DNA of 64,000 nucleotides from Rapana venosa (Eukaryota; Mollusca; Gastropoda; Neogastropoda; Muricidae). Positions within the stretch are counted from its first letter, which is position 1, and every line of letters starts with the position of its first letter. Location: contig CM054158.1 in NCBI GenBank assembly GCA_028751875.1, forward strand, positions 46,581,374 through 46,645,373, in the 5' to 3' direction. A program made the position numbers and the translations under genes. Positions 1 through 12,500 of this stretch are shown piece after piece. Under the pieces are notes generated by a model. It worked only from the letters and a program-made list of their open reading frames with translations, was not told the origin of the DNA and made no database searches.

Positions 1-44
1 TACTTACGAGTAGAGGGCATAATTAGGAGTGGTTAGTTGGTATT

Positions 45-240
45 AGGGGACAGACAAGAAAGAGGTGGCGGAAAGAAAATGAGCAAAGCACAAACAAAGA
101 GAGAGATAGGAAAGGGAGAAATCCTTGCACAGACTTTCCAGCAGATGGGGATGCTATGGATACTAACAGGCTCCCCCCCCCTCCCATGCTCAGGAGGGGG
201 GGGGGTCCATTATTTGATTACTAACCTCCCTGTGAAGTTT
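45..240 (-). mobile_element. repeat family E, partial
   Basis: It contains the family-E block: an A-rich GACAGGAAG-type stretch, then AAAGAGAGAGATAGGAAAGG, the block matching the family's CAGAATTTCCAGAAG stretch, and a GGGGATGC...CCCC hairpin. I give the strand on which the (GAA)n tail is at the 3' end. Confidence 0.6.
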
Positions 241-429
241 TAGCCCTAGGGACGTCCATTTTACCTTGGCCAGCAAGGATGCCCTTTGTCCATGACTGGA
301 CCTCGCCCAACATCCTGGAAACCTTCAACTTGTTTTGAGTAGAGGATAACATTGTTCTCCAGAGCAAGTCAGAGACCCAGGGTAGGCTTACCTAGCAGTC
401 CACATACTCCTGTAGATTGAAGAAGAAAG

Positions 430-436
430 CGCGCGC

Positions 437-471
<35 letters not shown>
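430..471. repeat. (CG)n(TG)n microsatellite
   Basis: A short alternating purine-pyrimidine run (GC then GT), potentially Z-forming. A second similar run lies at 629-666. Confidence 0.9.
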
Positions 472-476
<5 letters not shown>

Positions 477-628
477 TTGCTTATCATTATGCGATGAACT
501 CTTGCTTTTCAGTGACTGTTAGTATTCATATTATTTTTGGGTATATTGCTGTTAGGTTTATTCTCCTGTTCAATTTGTTTGTAATCCTCCACACCCCAAA
601 AGGGGTGAAAGGAATTTATTCTTGAATC

Positions 629-659
<31 letters not shown>

Positions 660-666
660 TGTGTGT

Positions 667-862
667 TTCGTTCCTTGACAAGAACTCCGAGGTTCACCAT
701 GGTGAGATTTTGTGTATGCAACCGTGTTTTGCCTACCATGAAGGTAGCCGCATTCCGACTTCGGGGTTGTATGCTGGTTATGTTCGTGTTTTCGTAACCC
801 ACAAGAACGCTGACACGAATTACGGGATATTTAACGTGCATATTATACTGCATGTATGTGTA
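667..862 (-). mobile_element. SINE-C, 3' part
   Basis: Tail block of SINE-C: GAGGTTCACC, the complement of the GTAGCCGCATTCC block, and the TTAACGTGCAT block. The tRNA head is absent. Confidence 0.75.
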
Positions 863-863
863 T

Positions 864-1160
864 AAAGGTAAAAAGGTAAAGGAGTCCCATAACCTATAAG
901 TCGTAGGGGAGCGAGGCGTCAGAGACCTCACTTCTCTAGGGCCAGCATATTGAGGGCGGCGCCCATCTCCTCTCCCTCGCTGCTTTACCTTCCCTGACCC
1001 TAAAGAGGGCAGGTACCCATTTACAGCTGGGTGAACTGGGGGAACTGTACTGAAGCCAAGGCGCGCAAAGGGTCACCCATCCAAGTGGTAACCACGCTCG
1101 ACGCTGCTTAACTTGGCTGGGGGAAAGCGAGTGCTCCGACCACTGAGCTATCCCGTCCCC
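864..1160 (-). mobile_element. SINE-B (tRNA/5S rRNA chimera), near full length
   Basis: Read on the - strand it starts GGGGACGGGATAGCTCAGTG, then has the 5S-like block TTAAGCAGCGTCGAGCG and TTGGATGGGTGACC. The body contains AAGCAGCGAGGGAGAGGAG and the end is GACTCCTTTACC. Confidence 0.88.
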
Positions 1161-2235
1161 AATGTATGTGTATACATGATCTAAAAGAACATACAAACTG
1201 CCTTGCTTTTATTTTGTTTTGTTTTAAAGAAAAAAGTAAGTAGCCTTTTAAGCTCTAGCGTCTGTCATAAAGTGCATTGCTCAGTCACATATGCCACGTT
1301 TCCGATTGCATATAACCCTTAAAACTTTAAAATGAATCGCTTGAATAAAATATTTCTCTCTATATAAGCTATTCGTGGGGATATGACTTCACGGCGTGGG
1401 TATAAATCGTGCGAATAGTACTTCAATAAATGGACAAAAGACAACAGGGGCTAACTGGTCTTTCATCTCGTTGGGCAGATTGATCAGAGACGATTGTTAC
1501 TCATTATTTAGGGAGCCTCATGGCCACGTTTGCGAGCCACATGTCCACATTTGTGAGCCACATTCAGTCCACATTTGGCTCGACCAGGGTACCGGGCCTA
1601 ATCCTTAACGTTCATTGGTTATGTGTAATAACGGTTTCCCTGACTAAACTTGCTAAATATAGTAACATCCTCCTCCGGAGATTATTATACATGAATACTG
1701 CTCCCCTATGTCGAAAACAGATTTCTTCGAAAACAGAGGCAGCACATTGTGGTGAGTTTGCTTCGTATGTTGGGTGTATGTTTGGCCTGTGTTATTTTCT
1801 GAACAACGAACTGAGACTGTTTAACGAGTGTAATGTTGACATGGTAAACATGAAATCGTCTGCTAAGTAGGTCCACTGGATACGGTTTCAGAAGTTCTAG
1901 TTTCAGTTTGTTGTGGTTTCCTCACCATACCGCCTGCTCTTTTCGTAATAGTGTAGCTAGACTTTCGGGGAAATATTATGTATACAGTCCGTATGTATTA
2001 TGTGTTCTGATTGTGCCTGTAAACTTTTTGTGTGTGTAGGAACATGTATACATTTGGTTTGGAAGAGCTATCAAAATTGAGGCCCAATATTTCAGCTGTA
2101 TATAGGCTACTATAATATACTGTGGTAGTATAGAATATTGTTCGTAAAGATGACAGCCCCATCTACCCCCTGTATCTGTCAGTGTTAAGGCAGTAATGAT
2201 TCATCTGTACAAATATCTGGCTTACCATACTGGAG
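1161..2235. other. non-coding stretch
   Basis: AT-rich sequence with no ORF resembling a known protein and no recognised repeat family. Confidence 0.5.
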
Positions 2236-2241
2236 AAAAAG

Positions 2242-2332
<91 letters not shown>

Positions 2333-2362
2333 GTACACACACACACACACAGAGGCACGAGG

Positions 2363-2411
<49 letters not shown>

Positions 2412-2425
2412 CGTATACACACACA

Positions 2426-2501
<76 letters not shown>

Positions 2502-2614
2502 ACACACACACTCACACACACATGTATACAAACACACACACACACAACACACACCACACACACACACACACACAAACCACACCACCACACACACACACAC
2601 ACACACACACACAC

Positions 2615-2660
<46 letters not shown>

Positions 2661-2755
2661 CAACACACACACACACACACAAACCACACACACACCACAA
2701 ACACACACACACACAACCACCATACACACACACAACCGCCATACACACACACAAG
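2242..2755. repeat. (AC)n compound microsatellite, about 510 bases
   Basis: Nearly pure CA repeats with GTACAC, CCACAC and AACAC interruptions, and one GAGGCACGAGGCGCGCG island near 2350. The ORFs it creates (Thr-His or Cys-Val) are artefacts. Confidence 0.97.
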
Positions 2756-3029
2756 GATAGAAATGGCACAAATATATAGTGACAGGAGTATCTAGTTCAT
2801 AAGGTGACATAATGTCACATTTATTGATATAATCTACTGACATCAGTGTTGAACTTAAATCTGAGGGTCTAGTGTTGACAGGGGCAATGTAAAGGCTTAC
2901 TGAATGAATGAATGATTTGCACAGCACATAGAAATTTTCTACACTTAGAAGCATGATCGCGTTGCTGATAAAGAAGGAAAGTGAAGACAGTTTGGTGGAA
3001 AATAAGGGAAGGGAGCAGGATTATTCTAA

Positions 3030-3120
3030 GTATTTATATCCTTTTATTCTGAGGATAATGGAATAACTTCAATAAGCATTCATGTGCTTTATGACATCCA
3101 GTCCCTGTGTGCGTAGAGGT
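3030..3120 (-). mobile_element. SINE-A tail fragment
   Basis: Complement of the SINE-A 3' end (ATCCTC..AATAAA tail, GGGACTGGATGT block). Confidence 0.6.
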
Positions 3121-3139
3121 TTTTTTTCTTCATATATTT

Positions 3140-3395
3140 TTTTCTGCAAGATATAGCGCTATATAAATTCCATTTATTATTATTTATTATTATTATTATT
3201 ATATATACCCAACTGCACATGAGTTTATAATTATTATTGTATCATCATCATCATCATTATCATCACATCATCATCATCATCATTCATCATCATCATGATT
3301 TTTATGATTATTATTGTTTTTGTTGTTACCCTCATCATCATCATCATCATTATTATCATCATCATTATCATCCTCCTCATAATCATCACCTTAGC
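3140..3395. repeat. family F tail plus (ATT)n and (ATC)n microsatellites
   Basis: A family-F end (ATATAGCGCTATATAAATTC) runs into (ATT)n, followed by a long (CAT)n tract. It lies just upstream of the 2OG oxygenase start codon. Confidence 0.85.
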
Positions 3396-3551
3396 AATGT
3401 CAAGCAACATTTTTTCCTAAACCATTTGATTATCTAAAAATGAATTTATTGTTGTTTTGTTTTTGTTGTTGGTCAGAATCTGGGTTGATCGCTGATAGAT
3501 CACAAGAAACAAGACCTGACAAATTGACCTGCAGCTTAATACTAAGAGAAA

Positions 3552-3656
3552 ATGGCAGAAGGAAAGACGCCAGAGATTGTACGTGAAGATGTCAACTTAC
3601 CAGACGACCAAGCCGACAAACTGGCTTTTGTACTGCACAATGTGTTGACACCTAAA
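3552..3656 (+). CDS. 2OG oxygenase exon 1
   Basis: Residues 1-35, an acidic N-terminal helix region ending VLTPK, which leads into the double-stranded beta-helix fold. The start ATG has A at -3 and G at +4. The donor is AAA|GTGAGT, phase 0. Confidence 0.85.
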
Positions 3657-6600
3657 GTGAGTGGTTTTTTTAATTTTTCTGGGTTGTGGACATTTTGTCA
3701 TGAATATCCATGCTTCCACCCCCCATCCCCCTCCCTCTTCCATTCTTGTTACCTTATTATCGTTTTGTTTCTTTTCCTTCTTTGGAAATTGGAAAGGGAC
3801 AAAATAAGAATCAAATGGTCAGAACAGCAGACCTCCTGCTCAGTCACAAGCACTTCCCCATGGAGATGTTGGGGACCCGTCAGTATGTGTGCGCAAGATG
3901 TTCTGCGTATGTTTGAACACGGGACCTTGGTTTATAGTCTCATCCGAAAGCTTTTTGGGGAGAGTAGAGTCTGCACTGATGTTAACTCCAGGGTAAAATA
4001 TCCCCTTGAACGGGAATTGAACCGGGGTCGTCAGATTGCGAGCGCAATGGTCTGACCACTAGGCTAGAGAGAGAGAGAGAGTTGAACATGTTACGATATG
4101 ACTAGAAGTCTATCAAAGAAAGTCAAAGCATTGCACCGTTCAGACTAAGTCAGTCAGATGGGTCTTTCGTTCCTCAGCTAAAGCTGCACCAGTGGTGAGA
4201 TTTTGCGTACGCGACAGCTTTGGCCCACCACGAAGATAGCCGTTTTCCAACTTTGGCGATGTGTGCTGGGTATGTTCATGTTTCCATAACCCATAGAACG
4301 CTAACATGAATGACAAGATCTTTAATGTGCATATTTGATCTTCTGCATGTGTATATATATATATACATGAAGGAAATTAAGGCACTGGCAGGTCTGCGCT
4401 TGAAGTTGACCTGAGAGATGGTAAAAATCCCCACTCTTTATTCACCAGACGCCACCAGGATTCGAACCCACGACTTCATAGGTCCATGGGGTTGAGGCAC
4501 CAGTCTTAATCACTTGGCTGTGGTGTCCGTCAGGGATAGCTCGGTGGTCAGAGCACTCACTTTCCCCAAGCTAAGGTTAAGCAGCATTGAGTGCGGTTAC
4601 CAAGTGGATGGGTGACCATTTGCGCCCCTTGGTTTTATTACAGTCTCCCAGTTCACCCAGCTATCAATGGGTACCTGCCCTCTTTAGGGACAAGAAAGGT
4701 AAAGCAGCGAGGGAGAGGAGATGGGCGCCGCCCTCAGTATGCTGGCCCCTAGAGAAGTTGAGGTCTCTGACATCTCGCTTCCCAATGACGGCATAGGTTA
4801 TGGGAACACCTTTACCTGTAGAGTGTGTTCTTGGCTGTATAGTTTATTTTTTTCTTGGATATGTTTCAGGAATGTAAGGAGTACATCAAGATGACAGAGA
4901 AAATGGGATACGTACAGGCTATGGTGAACATCGGATGTGGAAGGTCTGTGGTATGTGTGTGTGTGTATGTGTGTGTGTGTGAGTGTGTGTGTGTGTATGT
5001 GCATGTGTGGGGTGTGCATGTGTGTCTGTGTTCAAATTGTGTATGTGTGTGCATGTATGTGTGTGTAGTGTGTGTGTGTGTGCGCGTGTGTGTGTGTGCA
5101 TGTGTGTCTATGTTCAAATTGTGTGTGTGCGTGCGTGTCCTTGCGCGCTCACTTACAGAACTGCAAAACTACACATAAAATAACACTTTTTTTAAAACAA
5201 CAATCAGCGGACACTATGGCTGAGTGGTGAAGACCATTTGACTTCAATCCCACGGGCCCATGAAGTTGTGGGTTTGAATCTTGGCGGTGTCTGGTGAATT
5301 AAGGGTGGAGATTTTTACAATCTCCCAGGTCAACTTCAAGTGCAGACCCGCCAGTGCCTTAACTTCCTTCGTGTATATGTACACACATGCAGATCATTAA
5401 ATATCTATCTATCTATCTATCTGTCCCGTAGTCTGACGACCGTGGGGGCACCCTCAAAGACTCAGCAACCAGTTCCCTCCATTCCTCTCTCTGTTCTACC
5501 TTTCTCAGGGTTTTGTTGAGTTCTAGGCCTGTCCATTCACTGATGTTATCCTCCCAGCTCTTCCTTGGTCTGCCTCTTCTTCTTCCTCCTTGGACAGTGC
5601 CTTGCAAAACTGTCTTTGTAATTCCTTGGGATCTTGTGACATGCCCATACCACTTAAGTTTACGCTTTTTCACGATTGTTAGAAGGTTCTCATAGGGTCC
5701 AATGGTTTGCTGGATTCTGTTATGCACGATTTCGTTGCTTATGTGGTCTTTGTAGGAGATGTCAAGGAGTCTCCGAAAGCATCTCATCTCCACTGCCTGT
5801 ACTCTTCTCTCCAAATCTGCAGTCAGGGTCCATGATTCACAGGCATACAGAAATATGGATATGACAAGGGAGCGCATTAGTCTGATCTTGCAGATAAGTG
5901 AGATATTCTTATCTCTCCAGATGGTGTTTAGTTTTGACAAAGCTGTTATTGTCTGTGCAGTCCTGCATACTACTTCTGGCTTGGATCCCTGGTCGGATAC
6001 AATGGCTCCCAGGTACTTGAAGCTTTGAACTGTTTCCAGCTTCTGGTCATTAACCCTGATATCAGTGCTAATGCCGTTGGTGTTATTAGTCATCAGTTTG
6101 GTCTTCTCTGCACTGATTTCCATGCCGTATGTTTTGGAGGCCTTATCCAAGTGTTCCGTTAGGCTGGCAAGCTCTTTTTCTGATCCTGCTATTCCATCAA
6201 TGTCATCTGCGAAACGGAGGTTTGTGATCGTTCTGCCACCAATGCTGACTGATCCATCATGATGTTCCAGTGCATCAGCCATGATTCTCTCAAGGAAGAT
6301 GTTGAAAAGAGTGGGTGAGAGTAGACAGCCCTGCCTTACTCCAACTGTTGTTCGAAACCATTCTCCAATGTTGTTGTTGTAGTACACTGCACTGGTGGCC
6401 TCGCTGTACAGCTGTTTGATGACTCTGATCAGGTTTGCATTGATGCTGTACAAATTCATGGTTGCCCACAAAGCTGCATGCCACACCCTGTCAAATGCCT
6501 TCTTAAAATCGATAAATACGTGGTAAAGGTCTTGTTGATGTTGAAGGTACCGCTCACATAGTATTCTGAGGTTGAATATCTGTTCTGTTGTGCTGCGCCC

Positions 6601-9482
6601 TGCTCTGAAACCTGCTTGTTCCTCAGCAATGATGGTCTCTGCTTGTGGCTTCAGTCTATTCAATATTATCTGCATTAAATATGCACGTTAAAAATCCTGT
6701 AATTTCATGTCAGCGGTTGGTTGGTTACGGAAACAAGAACATACCCAACATATATCTCTGAAGTCAGAATGTGGCTACCTTCACCGTAGGCAAAGGCAGT
6801 AGTCGCATATGCAAAATCTTGCTATTGGTGAGCCTCGGAGATCTTGTTGAAGAACGTAGATAAAAAAAAGGTATAGCAGTGAGGAGAAAGATTGATTAGA
6901 GAGATTGAAAGAGAGCACTTTGTGGATGAGACTATAAACCGAACACATGCAGAACATCTTGCACACACATTAAATCCTGTTCTGCTGTTTGGAAGAGTAG
7001 GCCATTGTGTGCCTGTAGAAACAGATGACAAAATTTACAAAACCGCATACACACAGGGACTAGATGTAAAAAAGCACATGAGTGCTTATTCCATTATCCT
7101 CGATATAAAAGAATAAATAAATAAATAAAATAAATAAGATTACTTCATGGTGTCGTTCTGTTACTATGTACAGTGTTGCTGTGTATAATGTACAACGTTT
7201 GCTCTGTATAATGTACAGTGTTACGTTGTATCGTGTGTAGTGTTGCTGTGTATAGTGTACAGTGTTACTCTGTATGACATGCAGTGTTTCTGTGTATAAT
7301 GTGCAACGTTACTCTGTGTAATACGCAAAGTTATTATGTGTAATGTACAGTGTTACTCTGTATAACATACAATGGTGTTTATAATGTGCAGCATTTCTCT
7401 GTATAATGTACACTGTTACTCTGTATAATGTACAATGCTACTCTGTTTAATGTACAATGCTACTCTGTATAATGTACAATGCTACTCTATAATGTTACTC
7501 TGTATAGTGTAGAGTGTTACTCTGTATAATGTACAGTCTTGCTTTGTATGTATGGTGTTACTCTTATAATGTACAACATACTCTGTATAATGTTACTAAG
7601 TATAATGTACACGGCTGCTCTGTACAATGTACAGTGTTACTCCTTCGGATGAGACTATAAACCGAGGCCCTGTGTGCGAACGCATGCAGAACATCTTGCG
7701 CACACGTTAAATCCTGTTCCACTGTTTGAAAGAGTAGGCCATTGTGTGCTGGTGGGAACAGATGACAAAATTTAAAAAACCGCATGCACACGCATAAATT
7801 TTTTATTTTAAAAAAAGCGCTTTGATTTGTTGCTTTACAAGATTCAGCGCTATATAAATTCCGTACATTATTATAGTTATTATAACATGCAATGTTATGC
7901 TGTAATGTACAGCATTACTCAGTATAATGTACAGCACTGCTCTGTGTAATCTACAGTGTTACCCTGTCTAATGTTACTGTGTACAATGTAACTATGTTTA
8001 ATGTACAGTGTTACTGTACAGCGTACAGCATTATTCTGTATAATGCACAATGTTACTGTGTATAGTATACGGTGCTACTCTGTATAAATTATAGTCTGTA
8101 GCTAGTACCAAAAGACTGCGCTGGTTTGGGCACGTTCAACGGAAAGCAGACCACCACATCATAAAAAGAGCAATGAACTTCGTAGTGGATGGAAAGAGAC
8201 CAAAGGGAAGACCTAGCAAAACCTGGGCTACCTGTATTGCAGATGATCTTAGAGAAAGGGGCATAAATGAGGAGGAAGCTCAAAACGGAAAGAGATGGAG
8301 AAGGCTCATCAATGTCAAACCTCCCCTGGGAGAAACATGACAAAAAAGGAAGAAGAGAATGTTATACTGTGTAACTGTGTGTCCTGTACGCCGTTATTCT
8401 GTGTAAATGGCTCTGTACGATGCCGTCCTCTTTGCGTTGACAGGCAGATGACGATGACAGACATTCGCAACAACGATCGCTGCATCATGGACAGCTTTGA
8501 AGAGGCGGACAAAATCTGGCAGCGCATTAAAACCTACATCCCCACAGAATGGAAGGGGCACAGCGTGTTGGGATTGAATGAGAGGTAATGGTATTATGGT
8601 GTGTTGTTGTTGTTTGTGTTGTTGCTCATTCTCCAGATTAACACTCTGGGGGGTCACCCCAGAACGTGCACTCTTGACTCGCTCATCATCCCACCTGGGA
8701 ATCACCTTAAGAATGAAAGTGCACACTGGATGAGAAGCTTGTGTGTGTCTGGCGCAAGGTTTTTTAAATCTTGTGCTGAAAGGTCACGTCATGGTTTTAA
8801 GTGATTTATTTTCTATCTTTAAAAGCGTGCCATGTGTCGTAGTGGATTGGTGGTCTAGAGGTAACGCGCCTGGCTAGAAAGTGAAAAGTCTGGATCGGAA
8901 GTGTGCTGTGGTTCGAATCCTGTTTGGACCCGAAACTTTTCCCCCAATCATTAGGCCATGAGTGGGGGTCTGGGCACTAGTCTTTCGGATGAGACGATAA
9001 ACCAAGGTCCCGTGTGTTACACATAATTATTTAGCGCACGTAAAAGAACCCATGGCAACAAGAGAGTTGTCCCTGGCAAAATTCTGTGGAAAAAAGCCAC
9101 TCTGATAGGAAAACAAATACAGTTGCAGACAGGGAAAAAAGAGTAATGGGTGGCGCTGCTCTTGTGGCGACGCGCTCTCCATGAGGAGAGCAGCCTGAAT
9201 TTTACACAGAGAAATTTGTCGTGACTTAAAGTGGTACAAATAAATAAACAAAGAACAAATAAGTAAAGAAAGAACAAATAAATAAAGAACAAATAAATAA
9301 AGCTTCTGGGGAAAAAAAATTATTTGTCCTATTTTGAAAAATAGTTGCCCCAAATCTCTGAGCCATTACATTACAGACCTGTAGCTCTTACTCCAATCGT
9401 AATGAAATGCTTTGAACTAATCAGTCTGAAACGCTTCTTCTCTCCCCTTCCTCATACCTGGTGTGCATACAGGTGTGTGTGA

Positions 9483-9513
<31 letters not shown>

Positions 9514-12500
9514 CATGTGTGTGTGCGTACGTGTGTACATGTGCGTGTGTGTGTGCATGAGGGAGAGAGAGGGAGAAAGAGAGAGAGAGAGGGGGAGAGA
9601 GAGTGTGCACATTAGACTGAACTATACATACAACCTTGAAATTGTTGACAAAATAATGTGAAGTGTTTTGCTTTAGTTTGTCTTGCTTTCAAGATGTTCC
9701 GAACCTCATGTCATGGGTATACATTTGAATTTGTATAAAAAAAACCAACAAAAAAACCCCCAAACTATTTGTAACTGACTGCATGTGAATGAGTAGGATG
9801 AATGAAAGCGCTTTGATTTGTTTTTTGCAAGATATAACACTGTATAAATTCCATTTATTATTATTATGATTATTATACGGCCTGGTACATTAAATGTTCC
9901 AAGTTCCGATAGTTCCTCTTATCTGAACTATCTTCAGTTCACGTACAAAGCCGAAAGAAGCACAAATGATGCTACAATCACCTTGCTACACAATGCATTA
10001 AAAAAAACACCAAACGCTGACTCTTTTTGTTCACATACTTTTCTCATCAACTTCTCCTCTGTCTTTGAATACCCTTCAGCCCCATCTCCTAGCACTCAAA
10101 AAACTACTTTCATTAAAAATCTGTCCTCCGCTTATTCTCAGGATTTTTTGTTGTTGGGTTGGCTTTTTTTGTTCTTTGGCTTAAGCTCTGAGGTTTACCA
10201 GTGGTGAGATTTTGTGTATGCGGCCGTTTTTGCCCGCCATTAACCCTTTTCGTCCCGCATAAACCTGAGCAATCTCATTCTCCAGACCAAGTAAATTTAA
10301 AGCAGTGACTGCTGAAAGAGGGTGAGGTCAGAAAAATAGTCATTAAAATTTTGTTTTTCAATAGATTGTTGTGAAATTTGGTGTGCATGTTGAAAAATAA
10401 TTTTGGAAAGCTGGTTGTAAATTTATGTAGAAAATATCTGGTTAGTTTTTATAACCACTTAAACTCTACCACCCCTACCTTGACAACAACCCTGTCCCCT
10501 CCCACTATGACCTCAGATGTTTGTTTCGTATGATCTAGTGCCGCTGATTTCAATCAGCATTGACACACTTTCTTCTTCACTTGCACTGCTATCAGCATCA
10601 ATTTCAGTCTCATCTCTTTTATTCTCATCCAAATTGGGTTCCTACCCATCATCAGACATCAGTGTCGTACTCACTGACGTCATCATGAACCTCAGAAATC
10701 GATAAATTTCTTTGATTTTCCATATTGTCTGTATCGAACACACAGTTGAGATGTGGCGCAGGAAGAAGCAAGAGTAATCTCCCTTCATAATAAAAGGAAG
10801 TTAGCATGGCTAACCAAAACTATTTATCAAGAATGAAAGTAATGTTCGGGACACAAGTCTCTCGTTCTGCGGTCTCTTGTAAACAACAAGTAAGTCATGA
10901 GGGACTCGTGCTGCAAGAAGAAATGTGTTAAGGTAGCCACATTCTGACTTATGGGATTTTTCTCTGGATACTTAGCTTTTTGTGGAAGGTAAAGCAGCGA
11001 GGGAGAGGAGATGGGTGCCGCCCTCAGTATGCTGGCCCCTAGAGAAGCTGAGGTCTCTGGTGCCTCACTCCCCTATGTCCATATAGGTTATGGGACACCT
11101 TTATTTTTACCTTTCATTAGCTTTTTGACAGATCAAACGCAGTTTGTCCAATTTCAAAAAGCAATATCTACGGAAAGATCAGCTTCAACTGGTTCTCCCC
11201 AAGGCCCTATCCTCTTCACCCTTTACACCAATGACTGCGTGGGGTCTGATTTTACACCAGTAATCAGATATTCTGATTACTCTGCTCTGGAAGATCTGTG
11301 TAACTCTTATGTTATATATTCTAAACAAGTTGAGGAGTTTTCCTCCTGGTGCAAATAGAACTGTCTTGACTTGAAAGTTGAAAAGATAAAAGAGATGGTA
11401 ATTGATATTTGCAAAAGCCCTGAGCCTATACCAAGGCTATAATTCATTGATGGTGTAATGGTGGAGCGTGTGCATGAATATAAATACTTAGGTACAGTTA
11501 TGGTTGACAAACTGAACTTCAAATGCTAATACAGGTCTTTTAAAGAGAAAATAATGCCATTCTTGTTTCTTTTTTCTTCACAAACTCTGGAGTCTTCAAG
11601 TAAATGTTAAAGTTTCACAAAATTTCTATCGGTGTTTTAGTGAGTCTGCCTGTTCCTTCTCCTTAATCTGTAGGTATAAAATCCTGAATGTTAAAAAGAA
11701 AATTGTGCTGAGAAAAATTGTAGCAAGCTGTGGCAAAATTGTGGGCTATGAGCAAATGAAACTGAATGATTTGTATGAATGGTGTGTGAGAGAGAGAGAG
11801 AATGAGAGAGATTGTAAGTGATGGTACATTTGTGCTAGCTAAATATTTCAGTCTCCTCCCTTCTCGAAAGCACTACAGAGTACCCACATTTAAAACTCTG
11901 CGATATAAAACTAGGTTGACCCCAATGGGGATGCTGGGAGGCCTGTCAGTATAAATAGCATCCCCACCTTCTTGAAATTCTGTGCTAGGAATTCCCTATT
12001 TTCTATCCTTCTCTTTGTTTTCTGCTGTGTTCCTTTTCTTCCTGTCACCCCCTTCTTGTCTCATTTCTGCCTCTTGGTCCGTTCTCCTGCCCTTTTTTCC
12101 AGGAAGACTTAAAAAAATAACAATTCTTTCCAATGCCAAAATCGAATGCGCTGGGTCTGAATTGTGAGGTGGTTTATGAGAGTACAACACATTTTTGCTC
12201 ATATTCAGACAACAATAGTTGCTGTCTGAGGGTTTGATGAAGAAGAAGAAGATAGTGAAACAGCCCCCAGCATCTCCACAGGGGTGAAGAGGGATGTGAA
12301 GTCAGAACTAACAAGTGAAAAATCGACGATGTCTGTAGATAACAGTATCTCCACTTTATTCAGACTGGGCACAAGAAGGAAGGTGGCTGGACAGTTAAGA
12401 CGTTCACCTGCCTAACAAGTAAAACCCTGGGTTCGATTCCCTGCCTTGCCCTTTCTTCCCAGTTTGACAAGAAAATCGAACTGAATGTCAAAGTCTTTCG

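Noticed and set aside
936..1196. Recurring ORF with [18 protein letters not shown]
   Set aside because: It is SINE-B read as protein; it appears in most SINE-B copies.
2163..2954. Long ORFs rich in Thr-His or Cys-Val
   Set aside because: They are translations of the (AC)n/(GT)n microsatellite in several frames. The same applies near 4855-5183, 47000-47640, 49647-50558 and 57224-57742.
3237..3437. Histidine-rich ORF
   Set aside because: It is a (CAT)n repeat, not a protein.
8295..8588. 97-codon ORF spanning LINE end and oxygenase exon 3
   Set aside because: Only its second half is coding; the first half is the LINE fragment and intron.
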